The translations under genes and the position numbers were made by a program. 26,360 nucleotides of DNA from Brevundimonas sp. UBA7664 (GTDB lineage Bacteria > Pseudomonadota > Alphaproteobacteria > Caulobacterales > Caulobacteraceae): positions 1-26,360 of the forward strand of contig NZ_DLHQ01000047.1 of the NCBI RefSeq assembly GCF_002483305.1, given 5' to 3'. Position 1 is the stretch's first letter, and each line of letters opens with the position of its first letter. Of the stretch, positions 7,621 to 15,055 are shown piece after piece. The notes under the pieces were generated by a model, which saw only the letters and a list, made by a program, of their open reading frames with translations, searched no databases and had not been told where the DNA came from.

Positions 7621-9599
7621 GCCGCCCTCCGCCGGTTCACACCCAGTCGCAGGCGGCGGTCCAGCAGCGACAACAGGCCGCCCAGGGCCATGATCGCCGG
7701 GCCGAGGAAGATCAGCCGCGCCCACGGATTCCACCAGACGCGGACGTTCCAGGCGGGGGCGCCGGCGTCGGTCCGCCCGCGCTCGCCCAGCACGACATAG
7801 ACGTCGTCCAGCCCGCGGAAATCGAGCCCGACCTCCGTCGTGGTCTGGCCGCCGGTGGGGAAGAAGCGGCGTTCGGCGGTGACCACGCGGGGCGCGCCGC
7901 CGTCGCGCAGGGTCACGGTCAGCCGGCCCTGTTCGGCCAGATAGTTGGGGCCCTCGACGACGTTGACCGAGTCCAGCCGCACGGTCCATTTGCCGGCCTC
8001 GACCGTCTGGCCGGGGGCGAGCGGACGGGCGGCCTCGACGCGGTAGCCGGTCTCGACCACCGCGCCGAGGACGAAGACGCCGAGCCCGGCGTGGGCCAGG
8101 GTCGTGCCCCAGGCGCCGAGCGGCAGGCTGCGGGCCCGGCGCAGGCTCTCGGCCGGGGAGGCGCGGAACAGACGCACCCGCTCGGCGACTTCGGCCAGGG
8201 TTCCGAGGATCAGCCAGGCCCCGAGGCCGATCCCGGCGGCGGACAGGGCCTTCTTCGGCTCGAACGCCATCCAGCCGGCGAGGGCGAGCAGGATGGCCAG
8301 CCCCGCCGCCACGGCGAGGCGCTGGCCGACCCCCTGCAGGTCGCCGCGCTTCCACGCCAGCAGCGGCCCCGCGGGCAGGATGAGCAGGGCCGCCGCCATC
8401 AGCGGCACGAAGGTCAGGGCGAAATAGGGCGGGCCGATCGAGATGGTCGCGCCGTTGGCCGCCTCGAGGATCAGCGGATAGAGGGTGCCGAGCAGGACGG
8501 TGGCGCAGGCCGCGGTCAGGAACAGGTTGTTGAGGACCAGCGCGCCCTCGCGGCTGACCGGGGCGAACATGCCGCCGCCCTTCAGCTGTGGCGCGCGCCA
8601 GGCGAACAGGGCGAAGGCCAGACCCGAGGTCGCCCCGAGGATGGCGAGCAGCATCAGGCCGCGCTCGGGATCGACCGCGAACGCGTGGACGCTGGTCAGC
8701 ACGCCCGAGCGCACCAGGAAGGCCCCCAGAATGGAGAAGGTGAAGGCCAGCAGGGCGAGAAAGGCGGTCCAGCCGACCAGGGCGCCGCGCCGCTCGGTCA
8801 CCACGGCGGAGTGCAGCAGGGCCGCGCCGGCCAGCCACGGCATGAAGCTGGCGTTCTCGACCGGATCCCAGAACCACCAGCCGCCCCAGCCGAGCTCATA
8901 ATAGGCCCAGAAGGCGCCGAGGGTGATGCCGACGGTCAGGAAGGCCCAGCTGGCCAGGGCCCACGGCCGGACCCAGCGGCCCCAGGCCGGCCAGAAACTG
9001 GAATTGGCCCGGCCCTCGATCAGGGCCGCGACGGCCAGGGAGAAACAGACCGAAAACCCGACATAGCCCGCGTAGAGGAAGGGTGGATGGAAGGCGAGCG
9101 CCGGGTCCTGCAACAGCGGGTTCAGCGATCCGCCCTGGAAGGGGGCCGGGTCGAGGCGCGCGAAGGGGTTGGAGGTGAAGGCGGCGAAGGCGAGGAACAT
9201 CACGCCCAGCGCGCCCTGCGTCGCCACCGCCGACGCCTTCAGCCCGAACGGCAGGCCGCGCGCCCGCGACAGCACGGCGCCGAAGCCGGTCAGGACCAGG
9301 CACCACAGCAGCAGCGACCCCTCGTGGCTGCCCCAGGCGGCGGCGACCTTGTAGAGCATCGGCTTGTCGGTGTGGCTGTTGGCCGCGACATTGGCGACCG
9401 AGAAGTCCGATGCCGCGAAGGCCTGGATCAGGGCGGCGAAAGCCAGCGCCACGGCGACCGCGCAGGCGATGGACGCGCCCTCGGCGGCGCCGGCCAGCAC
9501 GGGACTGCGGCGCAGGCGGCCGGCGGCGGCCATGCCGGTCTGCAGCACGGCCAGAGCCAGCGCGAGGATCAGGGCGAAGGCGCCCAGCTCGACGATCAC
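7617..9599 (-). CDS. ccmF: heme lyase subunit CcmF (CycK)
   Basis: 660 residues of mostly membrane helices, matching CcmF, the core of the system I holocytochrome c synthase. CcmF takes heme from CcmE and attaches it to apocytochrome c on the periplasmic face. The WWD heme-handling signature is plain at about 238-250 (WGGWWFWDPVENA). Other family blocks are HTDKPMLYKVAAAWGSHEGS near 76-95 and NPFARLDPAPFQGGSLNPLL near 144-163. The start is GTG at 9599, overlapping the ccmE stop (GTGA), and the end overlaps ccmH. Both overlaps imply translational coupling and balanced synthesis of the complex. Confidence 0.97.
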   Translation of the reverse strand: MIVELGAFALILALALAVLQTGMAAAGRLRRSPVLAGAAEGASIACAVAVALAFAALIQAFAASDFSVANVAANSHTDKPMLYKVAAAWGSHEGSLLLWCLVLTGFGAVLSRARGLPFGLKASAVATQGALGVMFLAFAAFTSNPFARLDPAPFQGGSLNPLLQDPALAFHPPFLYAGYVGFSVCFSLAVAALIEGRANSSFWPAWGRWVRPWALASWAFLTVGITLGAFWAYYELGWGGWWFWDPVENASFMPWLAGAALLHSAVVTERRGALVGWTAFLALLAFTFSILGAFLVRSGVLTSVHAFAVDPERGLMLLAILGATSGLAFALFAWRAPQLKGGGMFAPVSREGALVLNNLFLTAACATVLLGTLYPLILEAANGATISIGPPYFALTFVPLMAAALLILPAGPLLAWKRGDLQGVGQRLAVAAGLAILLALAGWMAFEPKKALSAAGIGLGAWLILGTLAEVAERVRLFRASPAESLRRARSLPLGAWGTTLAHAGLGVFVLGAVVETGYRVEAARPLAPGQTVEAGKWTVRLDSVNVVEGPNYLAEQGRLTVTLRDGGAPRVVTAERRFFPTGGQTTTEVGLDFRGLDDVYVVLGERGRTDAGAPAWNVRVWWNPWARLIFLGPAIMALGGLLSLLDRRLRLGVNRRRAA

Positions 9600-10099
9600 G
9601 TGACGGGCGCTCCGGCCGAGGGCGCGGCCGAGGCCGGGGCCGGTTCACCCTCGGGCCGCCATTCGCCCTTGGCCTTGAGCCGGTCGGCGACCTCGCGCGG
9701 CATATAGGTCTCGTCGTGCTTGGCCAGGACCTGGGTGGCGCGGAAGCTGCGGTCGGGCAGGAAGGCCCCCTGGGCGACGATCCCCTGCCCCTCGCGGAAC
9801 AGGTCGGGCAGGTCGCCCTGGTAGACCACGCGGGTGGCGGCGGCGTTGTCGGTGACCACGAAGACCACCTCGCCATCGCCGCCCCGCGCCACGCTGCCGG
9901 TCTCGACCAGACCGCCGAGCCGCACGACCCGGCCGGCCGGGGCCTTGTCTGGGGTCGCCTCGGACGGCGAGTAGAAGAAGGTGACGTTGTCGCGCATGGC
10001 GTACAGCGACAGGCCGACCGCCACGGCCAGGACCGGCGCGACGACGGCGACGACCCACAGGCGGCGGCGCGCCTTGGGCGATTTCGGAAGCCAGCTCAT
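9596..10099 (-). CDS. ccmE: periplasmic heme chaperone CcmE (CycJ)
   Basis: 167 residues: one N-terminal anchor helix (about 13-34) and a periplasmic OB-fold domain. The heme-binding site is visible as LAKHDETYMP, with covalent-heme histidine H128 and the conserved tyrosine Y132. CcmE accepts heme from CcmC and delivers it to CcmF. The ATG at 10099 overlaps the ccmI stop (ATGA). A 28-residue upstream extension in the same frame lies inside ccmI and is rejected. The stop overlaps the GTG start of ccmF. CcmA-D, which load CcmE, are not in the window and must be elsewhere. Confidence 0.96.
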   Translation of the reverse strand: MSWLPKSPKARRRLWVVAVVAPVLAVAVGLSLYAMRDNVTFFYSPSEATPDKAPAGRVVRLGGLVETGSVARGGDGEVVFVVTDNAAATRVVYQGDLPDLFREGQGIVAQGAFLPDRSFRATQVLAKHDETYMPREVADRLKAKGEWRPEGEPAPASAAPSAGAPVT

Positions 10100-10911
10100 T
10101 GTTCGGAATCCCCCGGCATCCGCCGCTGCAGGTCGGCGCGGCGCGGATCGGCCGGATCGAGGGCGGCGATCAGCGGGCCCCACATGGCCCGGACCATGGC
10201 CGCCTCGCCGCGCGCCAGCGCCGCCTCGCCGAGGAAATAGCGCGCGCCCAGCTGACCGGGATCCCGGCGCAGGGCCTGGGCGAAGGCGGCCTCGGCGTCG
10301 CCGCCGACCTCGCCGCCGTTGGCGCGGGTCAGGCTCTCGCCCAGCCGCGCCCAGCTCTGCGCGTCATCGGGCTGCAGCGTCAGGGCCCGGCGGAAGGCCG
10401 AGGCCGCGCCGATCGGATCGCCGGCTTCGAACCGCGCGGCGCCCAGCATGGTCAGGGCCTGATGGTCGTCGGGACGTTCGCGCACCACCCGGGCGGCCAC
10501 GGCGGCCAGTTGCGGCGGCTGCAGCGTCTCCAGCTCGGTCGTCCACTGGTCGACGCGGCGCTCATACGCCTGATCCGGCAGGCCCGGCGCGCCGACCAGG
10601 GCATAGAGGCCCAGCGTGGCGGCAGCTGTGAGCGCCATCCCGGCCAGCACCCAGAACCGGTCCCTCGGCCCGGCCCGCACCGGGGCGGCTTCGCGGTCGG
10701 AGATGAGGATGCGGCGGCCGGCCTCGGCGCGAGCGGCGGTCCAGCCGGCCTCGTCGAGCAGGCCCCGCGCCTTGAGCCGGTCCAGCTCGGCCAGTTCAGC
10801 GGCGGCGGAAATGGCGTCGTCGGCGTCCGCGCCGCGGCGCGCGCCGGCGAGCGCCAACAAGCCTGCCAGGGCCGTCAGCAGAGCCGTCATGATCCAGAAC
10901 GCCGTCATCAC
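10096..10911 (-). CDS. ccmI: cytochrome c maturation protein CcmI (CycH), TPR domain
   Basis: 271 residues. The N-terminal part has two membrane helices (about 4-22 and near 90-110) around a short loop with the family sequence AELDRLKARGLLDEAGWTAARAEAGRR. A periplasmic domain with TPR-like repeats follows (DDHQALTMLGAARFEAGD and DDAQSWARLGESL). CcmI is the apocytochrome c chaperone that binds C-termini and presents them to CcmH/CcmF. The start is GTG at 10911 or the next codon ATG at 10908; no clear ribosome binding site separates them. It begins 15 bp after the stop of the upstream 467-aa gene, so both are probably on one transcript. Confidence 0.92.
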   Translation of the reverse strand: MMTAFWIMTALLTALAGLLALAGARRGADADDAISAAAELAELDRLKARGLLDEAGWTAARAEAGRRILISDREAAPVRAGPRDRFWVLAGMALTAAATLGLYALVGAPGLPDQAYERRVDQWTTELETLQPPQLAAVAARVVRERPDDHQALTMLGAARFEAGDPIGAASAFRRALTLQPDDAQSWARLGESLTRANGGEVGGDAEAAFAQALRRDPGQLGARYFLGEAALARGEAAMVRAMWGPLIAALDPADPRRADLQRRMPGDSEQ

Positions 10912-10926
10912 CGGCGATGTAGCCGA

Positions 10927-12330
10927 TCAGGCGGCGTCCGACGAGGCCTCCCCGTCCCTTAAGGGGCCGCCGGCGACCGCGGCCCGACGACGCACCGTGC
11001 GGGCGGGTTCCTGGGCGTCGATGAGTTCGAGGAAGCGCGCGACCAGTTCGACCAGGGCCAGGGCGTGCTCCTCGTCCTGGGTCTCGCCGTCGTTGATCAG
11101 GCGCAGCGTCTGGTCCGCATGGTCCGAGAGCCGGTCGGTCAGGGTCTCGACCAGGGTCTTGCGGTCGGCTTCACAGCCAAAGGTCGAGGCGGGACCGCGC
11201 GAGGATCCGACCAGTTTCAGCAGGTTGAGCGCCGCGTCGACCTCCGGCCCCGCGGCCGGGGCAGTCAGGCGGGGCGACTTGCGGGTCATCCGGCCGGCGA
11301 TCTGCACCCGCTCGAGCGGCAGGGCCTCGTCCACCGCCTTGTCCGCCGTCCGCAGCAGACCCGACAGCTGGCGGGCGATGGCGACCCGCGCATCCCGCAC
11401 CGACTTGCCCCAGACGCTCTGGGGATTGAGGGTCAGCGTCACATCCAGTTCGCCCAGCACGCCGGCGCACCAGTTGAGATCGGCGATGACGGTCTCGACC
11501 CGGTCGAGGTCGACCCGGGGCTGGAAGGCCGCGATCCGTTTGGCCCGGGCGTCCACGCCGGCGATCAGCCGGTCGACGAAGCCGGCCAGTTCCGATTCGC
11601 TGAGAAAGCCTTCCCGTCCGGCGGCCAGCGAGGTCTGGATGACGATGCGCAGGATCAGGAGGGCGTCGTCCAGATGAGCGAACAGCATTTCCAGCACGCG
11701 CTGGGCGCCGTCGACGTGCACGCCGGCGCAATCCTTGAGCAGCAGGCGCAGTTCGGCGATCTGGTCGCCGTCGGGCCGTTTGAGCCATGTCTCCAGCGAC
11801 GGCAGGCCGCGCCGCGCCAGATGGGCCAGGTCGAGACAGGCGACCAGATCGGCGAGGCCGGCCTGGCGCGCCGCCGCATCGCCCTCCGGCGGCCAGACCA
11901 GGTCAGGCTGGTCGCGCACCATGGCGGCGGCGGACAGGCAGATGCGGTCGGCCACCGCGTCAGCCGAGGGATCATCCCCGTCGAGTCGCGCGAGCAGCGC
12001 CGGCTCACGCACGCTGGCGGCCTTCCACAGACGCGGCAGGACGTGGGACGGAAAGGTCATGGCGGCGACGCCGTCGGCGCGGGCGCGGAACATGGGGGCC
12101 ACCGGCGCCATCACCCGGGCGCGGCGGGTCCGGTCACGCATCTCGTCGGCCAGCATGATCCGCAGCTCGGCCGCCCGCCCGCCCGCCATCGGCGCGACGC
12201 CGGCGGACACCTTCCTGAGCGTGGCGTCCGGGCACCGCTCCAGCAGGGCGGCGAGCGCGACGCGATGGGCGATGGAGAGCCCGGCCATGAGAAAATCCCG
12301 AACCGGAACCCATCCGGACCCGGCGACCAT
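10927..12330 (-). CDS. conserved protein of unknown function, mostly helical
   Basis: 467 residues, or 453 if translation starts at the ATG at 12288 (MAGLSIAHRV), which looks as plausible as the ATG at 12330; neither has a strong ribosome binding site. No signal peptide or membrane segment is visible. The composition is Ala/Leu/Arg/Asp-rich and predicted largely helical throughout, suggesting a cytoplasmic scaffold or repeat-like fold. I recognise no catalytic motif or named domain. It lies between the second kinase gene (39-bp gap containing a CCCC-TATATT-GGGG hairpin at 12351-12364) and ccmI (15-bp gap), so it may share transcription with either. Codon use looks like its neighbours. Confidence 0.75.
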   Translation of the reverse strand: MVAGSGWVPVRDFLMAGLSIAHRVALAALLERCPDATLRKVSAGVAPMAGGRAAELRIMLADEMRDRTRRARVMAPVAPMFRARADGVAAMTFPSHVLPRLWKAASVREPALLARLDGDDPSADAVADRICLSAAAMVRDQPDLVWPPEGDAAARQAGLADLVACLDLAHLARRGLPSLETWLKRPDGDQIAELRLLLKDCAGVHVDGAQRVLEMLFAHLDDALLILRIVIQTSLAAGREGFLSESELAGFVDRLIAGVDARAKRIAAFQPRVDLDRVETVIADLNWCAGVLGELDVTLTLNPQSVWGKSVRDARVAIARQLSGLLRTADKAVDEALPLERVQIAGRMTRKSPRLTAPAAGPEVDAALNLLKLVGSSRGPASTFGCEADRKTLVETLTDRLSDHADQTLRLINDGETQDEEHALALVELVARFLELIDAQEPARTVRRRAAVAGGPLRDGEASSDAA

Positions 12331-12369
12331 GCGCTGTCACGGTTAACAACCCCCTATATTGGGGTCTCG

Positions 12370-13821
12370 TCAGGCCTCGGCGGCCGGCAGTTCCAGCAGT
12401 GCCTTCAAGCCGCCGAGGTCGCTGTCCGCCAGCGTGATCCGCCCGCCGTAGGCGCGGGTCAGCTCGACGACGATCGACAGGCCCAGCCCGGACCCGGGCG
12501 TGGTCTCGTCCATGCGCGCGCCGCGTTCGAGGGCTGCCTCGCGCTGCTCCGCCGGAAGACCCGGGCCGTCGTCCTCCACCACCACGACCATCTGGCCGAG
12601 GTGCGTCGGACCGGCGGACACGCGGACACGCCGCCTGGCCCATTTGCAGGCGTTTTCCATCAGATTGCCGAGGATTTCCTGCAGGTCCTGACGCTCGCCC
12701 CGGAAGCTGAGCTCATCGGGTGCGCGCCAGTCGATCTCGACGCCCTTCTCCTCGAACACGCGCTCGAGCATCACCGCCATCTCGTCCAGCACCTCGGCCA
12801 CGGGGGTGCGCTCGCCCAGCATCTGGGCGCGGGCGGCGGCCCGGGCGCGGCGCAGATGATGATCCACCTGGGCCTTCATCACCTCGGTCTGTTTGCGGAC
12901 CATGTCCGGCAGCGGTCCCTTCTGGCTCCCGGCCTCGGCGAGCATCACCGACAGCGGCGTCTTCAGGGCGTGGGCCAGATTGCCGACATGGGTGCGCTGG
13001 CGTTCGACCGTCTCCTGGTTGTGGTCCAGCAGACGGTTGACCTGTTCAGCGAGCGGCTGAATCTCCAGCGGATAGCTGCGGGCGATGCGCGCGGCCCGGC
13101 CCTTGCGGACATCGGCGATTTCGTTGCGCAGGCTGAACAGCGGGCGCAGGCCGATCTGCACCTGCAGGAAGACGGCGACGACCAGGCCCAGGCCCAGAAT
13201 CAGCAGCGCGGTCCAGGTGAAGGTCGCGAACTGGCGGGTGTCGGCGTCGATGTTGGACCGGTCTATGCCGGCCATGAAGACCACGGGCGCGTCCCGGCCG
13301 GGCAGTTGCTTCATGCTGGCGGCGACGCGCAGGCGCTCGCCGCGCGGGCCGGTGGCGTTGTAGCTGATGGTCTCGCCGAAGCCGGCGGCCAGACGCGGCG
13401 GCAGTTCGGCCGGGGCGGACAGGTCCGATCCCGCCAGCGAACCGGAGCGGGCCACGACCCTCAGCCGGTCGCCCGGCGCGGGTTCGGCCACCGCCCAGTA
13501 TTTGCCCGACAGCGGCCGCTGGGTGCGGGCGTCCATGATCTCGGCGATGACCAGTCCGTCCGGTCCGGCGTTGGTCGCCACCACCACCTCGTCGATGGTG
13601 TCGGACAGGACATTGCCGAGCCGGCGCAGGGCGGATTCCTGGTATTGCGTGGTCAGGGCCCAGCCGGTCAGGACCAGGGCCAGCACGATCCAGGCCGAGG
13701 CCAGCCAGATCAGCCGTCGCGTCAGGCTTCGGCCCGGCCGGCCGAACCATCGGCCCCAGGACCTGCTGTCGTCCGGAACCGCGCCGCCGTCCCGTGCAGA
13801 GCCCCCCGTCTCGTCGGTCAC
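12370..13821 (-). CDS. PhoQ/FeuQ-like sensor histidine kinase
   Basis: 483 residues from a GTG at 13821 that overlaps the response regulator stop (GTGA). The long in-frame extension upstream lies inside the regulator gene and is rejected. Membrane helices at about 36-57 and 202-222 enclose a periplasmic sensor domain of about 145 residues. A HAMP-like linker follows, then the phospho-accepting H284 in NLAHALKTPLSVM. The AHALKTPL form is the PhoQ-type H box. The ATPase domain has NLMENACKWARRRV (N box), EDDGPGLP (G1) and SGLGLSIVVELTRAYGG (G2). In the PhoQ/FeuQ family such kinases sense divalent cations, osmolarity or envelope state. The ligand here is unknown. The PepSY-like protein upstream may modulate it. 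Confidence 0.93.
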   Translation of the reverse strand: MTDETGGSARDGGAVPDDSRSWGRWFGRPGRSLTRRLIWLASAWIVLALVLTGWALTTQYQESALRRLGNVLSDTIDEVVVATNAGPDGLVIAEIMDARTQRPLSGKYWAVAEPAPGDRLRVVARSGSLAGSDLSAPAELPPRLAAGFGETISYNATGPRGERLRVAASMKQLPGRDAPVVFMAGIDRSNIDADTRQFATFTWTALLILGLGLVVAVFLQVQIGLRPLFSLRNEIADVRKGRAARIARSYPLEIQPLAEQVNRLLDHNQETVERQRTHVGNLAHALKTPLSVMLAEAGSQKGPLPDMVRKQTEVMKAQVDHHLRRARAAARAQMLGERTPVAEVLDEMAVMLERVFEEKGVEIDWRAPDELSFRGERQDLQEILGNLMENACKWARRRVRVSAGPTHLGQMVVVVEDDGPGLPAEQREAALERGARMDETTPGSGLGLSIVVELTRAYGGRITLADSDLGGLKALLELPAAEA

Positions 13822-14498
13822 GCCCCTTCGGACTCCCCGGCCAGAGGCGTCAGCCGGTACCCGAGGCCGCGTACGGTCTCGATGCGGTCCGGCCCGATCT
13901 TCTTGCGCAGCCGACCCACGAACACCTCGATGGTGTTGGAGTCGCGGTCGAAATCCTGATCGTACAGATGCTCGACCAGTTCGGTGCGGCTGATGACCCG
14001 GCCCTGGTGCATCATCAGATAGTGCAGCAGGCGATACTCCAGCGAGGTCAGCCGCAGCGGCTCGCCGTTGACCGTGGCGCGGGCCGCGCGCGGGTCGAGA
14101 CGCAGCCCGCCGCACGACAGGGTCGCCGAGGCGATGCCGGCCGACCGCCGCAGCAGGGCGCGCAACCGGGCCAGCAGCTCTTCGGTGTGGAAGGGCTTGG
14201 TCAGGTAGTCGTCGGCGCCGGCGTCGAAGCCCGACACCTTGTCGGACCAGGCCCCCCGCGCGGTCAGGATCAGCACGGGCGTGGTCTTGCCGTCCCGGCG
14301 CCAGCGCTCCAGCACCGAGACGCCGTCGATCTTGGGCAGGCCGAGGTCCAGCACCACCACGTCATAGGGTTCGGTGTCGCCGAGGAAATGGGCCTCCTCG
14401 CCGTCGGCGGCGTGATCGACGGCATAGCCGGCGTCGCCCAGCGCCAGCTTCAGCTGGCGGGACAGATCGACGTCGTCCTCGACAAGCAAGACTCGCAT
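13818..14498 (-). CDS. PhoP/FeuP-like OmpR-family response regulator
   Basis: 226 residues. The receiver domain carries the acidic pair (VEDDVD), phospho-acceptor D51 in VVVLDLGLPKIDG and K101 in DDYLTKPFHTEELLARL. The C-terminal OmpR-type winged helix has LTSLEYRLLHYLMMHQGRVISRTELVEHLYDQ (given here as its family hallmark, residues about 148-179), SNTIEVFVGRLRKKIG and the ending TVRGLGYRL. The run RTELVEHLYDQDFDRDSN is typical of PhoP/QseB-like regulators. The ATG at 14498 follows the PepSY gene stop with no gap (TGA-ATG), and its stop overlaps the kinase. Its likely binding sites are the GTTCAG-N5-GTTCAG repeats upstream of the operon and of the divergent gene. Confidence 0.94.
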   Translation of the reverse strand: MRVLLVEDDVDLSRQLKLALGDAGYAVDHAADGEEAHFLGDTEPYDVVVLDLGLPKIDGVSVLERWRRDGKTTPVLILTARGAWSDKVSGFDAGADDYLTKPFHTEELLARLRALLRRSAGIASATLSCGGLRLDPRAARATVNGEPLRLTSLEYRLLHYLMMHQGRVISRTELVEHLYDQDFDRDSNTIEVFVGRLRKKIGPDRIETVRGLGYRLTPLAGESEGA

Positions 14499-14801
14499 TC
14501 AGCGTTCTCCCACGACCCGGCCGGTGCGGGCGTCCACCATGATGTCGGCGATGCGGCCGCCGGGATACTCCCAACGGACCACGATGGTGTCGCCCCGGTT
14601 GCTGGCGCCGAGAAAACGGCCGGGACGGCCGGCGGCGGCGCGCTGGGCGGCCTCGCCCATGCTGACGCGGGGACGCTCGTCCTGCTGTTCGCGGGCGGGG
14701 CGCTCGCGCTCGCTGCGCTGGCCACGATCCTGCGCCGCCGCCTGCGACAGGGGCGCGGCGGCGATGAGGGCGGCAAGCCATATGGCGGACGGGCGGATCA
14801 T
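14499..14801 (-). CDS. small secreted PepSY-like protein
   Basis: 100 residues. A signal peptide (MIRPSAIWLAALIAAAPLSQ, cleaved near AAAQ) is followed by a charged Arg/Glu/Gln linker and a C-terminal PepSY-like fold ending WEYPGGRIADIMVDARTGRVVG. It is probably periplasmic. A GTG at 14864 is in frame, but the region before the signal peptide is not credible as coding and holds the regulator box. The ATG at 14801 has no Shine-Dalgarno; a -10-like CTAGACC ends 7 nt before it, so the mRNA may be leaderless. It is the first gene of the regulator-kinase operon. A small periplasmic protein encoded with FeuPQ (FeuN) restrains FeuQ in Sinorhizobium; a similar role here is inference. Confidence 0.8.
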   Translation of the reverse strand: MIRPSAIWLAALIAAAPLSQAAAQDRGQRSERERPAREQQDERPRVSMGEAAQRAAAGRPGRFLGASNRGDTIVVRWEYPGGRIADIMVDARTGRVVGER

Positions 14802-14825
14802 GGAGAGCGGTCTAGGCCCCGGGCT

Positions 14826-14842
14826 CTGAACGATGGCTGAAC
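14826..14842 (-). promoter_or_regulatory. candidate PhoP-type box upstream of the PepSY-regulator-kinase operon
   Basis: On the minus strand GTTCAG-CCATC-GTTCAG is a perfect direct repeat with an 11-bp period, the architecture bound by tandem OmpR/PhoP-type dimers (compare the enterobacterial PhoP box, two hexamers separated by 5 bp). Eleven bp downstream is TAGACC (14814-14809), a fair -10 that resembles the Caulobacter GCTANAWC element. This spacing matches activator-dependent PhoP promoters. Autoregulation of the operon is inferred. Confidence 0.6.
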
Positions 14843-14937
14843 AGCGAGTGTAGACACGTTTCACCTTCCGCGCCGCCCCCCTCGCGCGCGCGGGGGGGTT
14901 TTGACGTTCGGGACAGGCGTCCAGGGCGTGGCGACGA

Positions 14938-14953
14938 ATTCATCCCGATGAAT
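14938..14953. repeat. short inverted repeat in the divergent intergenic region
   Basis: ATTCAT-CCCG-ATGAAT has perfect 6-bp arms, sits in AT-richer DNA between the two candidate regulator boxes and could be an extra operator. No protein can be assigned to it. Confidence 0.3.
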
Positions 14954-14970
14954 GGAAGCTGACGCGCGCC

Positions 14971-14987
14971 GTTCAGTTTGGGCTCAG
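14971..14987 (+). promoter_or_regulatory. candidate PhoP-type box upstream of the Arg/Gly-rich secreted protein
   Basis: GTTCAG-TTTGG-GCTCAG is the same direct repeat as at 14826-14842, with one mismatch, and points toward the plus-strand gene at 15056. The DNA 11 bp downstream (TCTTCT, 14999-15004) is a poor -10, as is common at activator-dependent promoters. Having the box at both divergent promoters strengthens the case that the adjacent response regulator binds here. Confidence 0.55.
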
Positions 14988-15055
14988 CCGGGGAATGATC
15001 TTCTCACATCAACGCCGGCCGCCCGGTCTGCGTGGAACGCTCAAGGAGAAGTCCG

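Noticed and set aside
7114..8877. 587-residue reading of the ccmH frame
   Set aside because: The N-terminal 419 residues are an out-of-frame reading of ccmF; the signal peptide and ATGA overlap set the ccmH start at 7620.
7539..9707. 722-codon plus-strand open frame opposite ccmF
   Set aside because: It is the antisense of ccmF and ccmH, rich in Gly, Gln, Ala and Arg, with no recognisable domain; long empty frames are expected in such GC-rich coding DNA.
12351..12364. CCCC-TATATT-GGGG hairpin between the second kinase gene and the unknown gene
   Set aside because: Only a 4-bp stem with no T-run; too weak to call a terminator, and a promoter could not be built around it convincingly.
11065..13959. 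964-codon plus-strand open frame
   Set aside because: It crosses three minus-strand genes, including a complete histidine kinase, and has no ribosome binding site or motif.
12370..14115. 581-residue reading of the second kinase frame
   Set aside because: The first 98 residues lie inside the response regulator gene; the GTG at 13821 overlaps its stop and precedes the expected kinase N-terminus.
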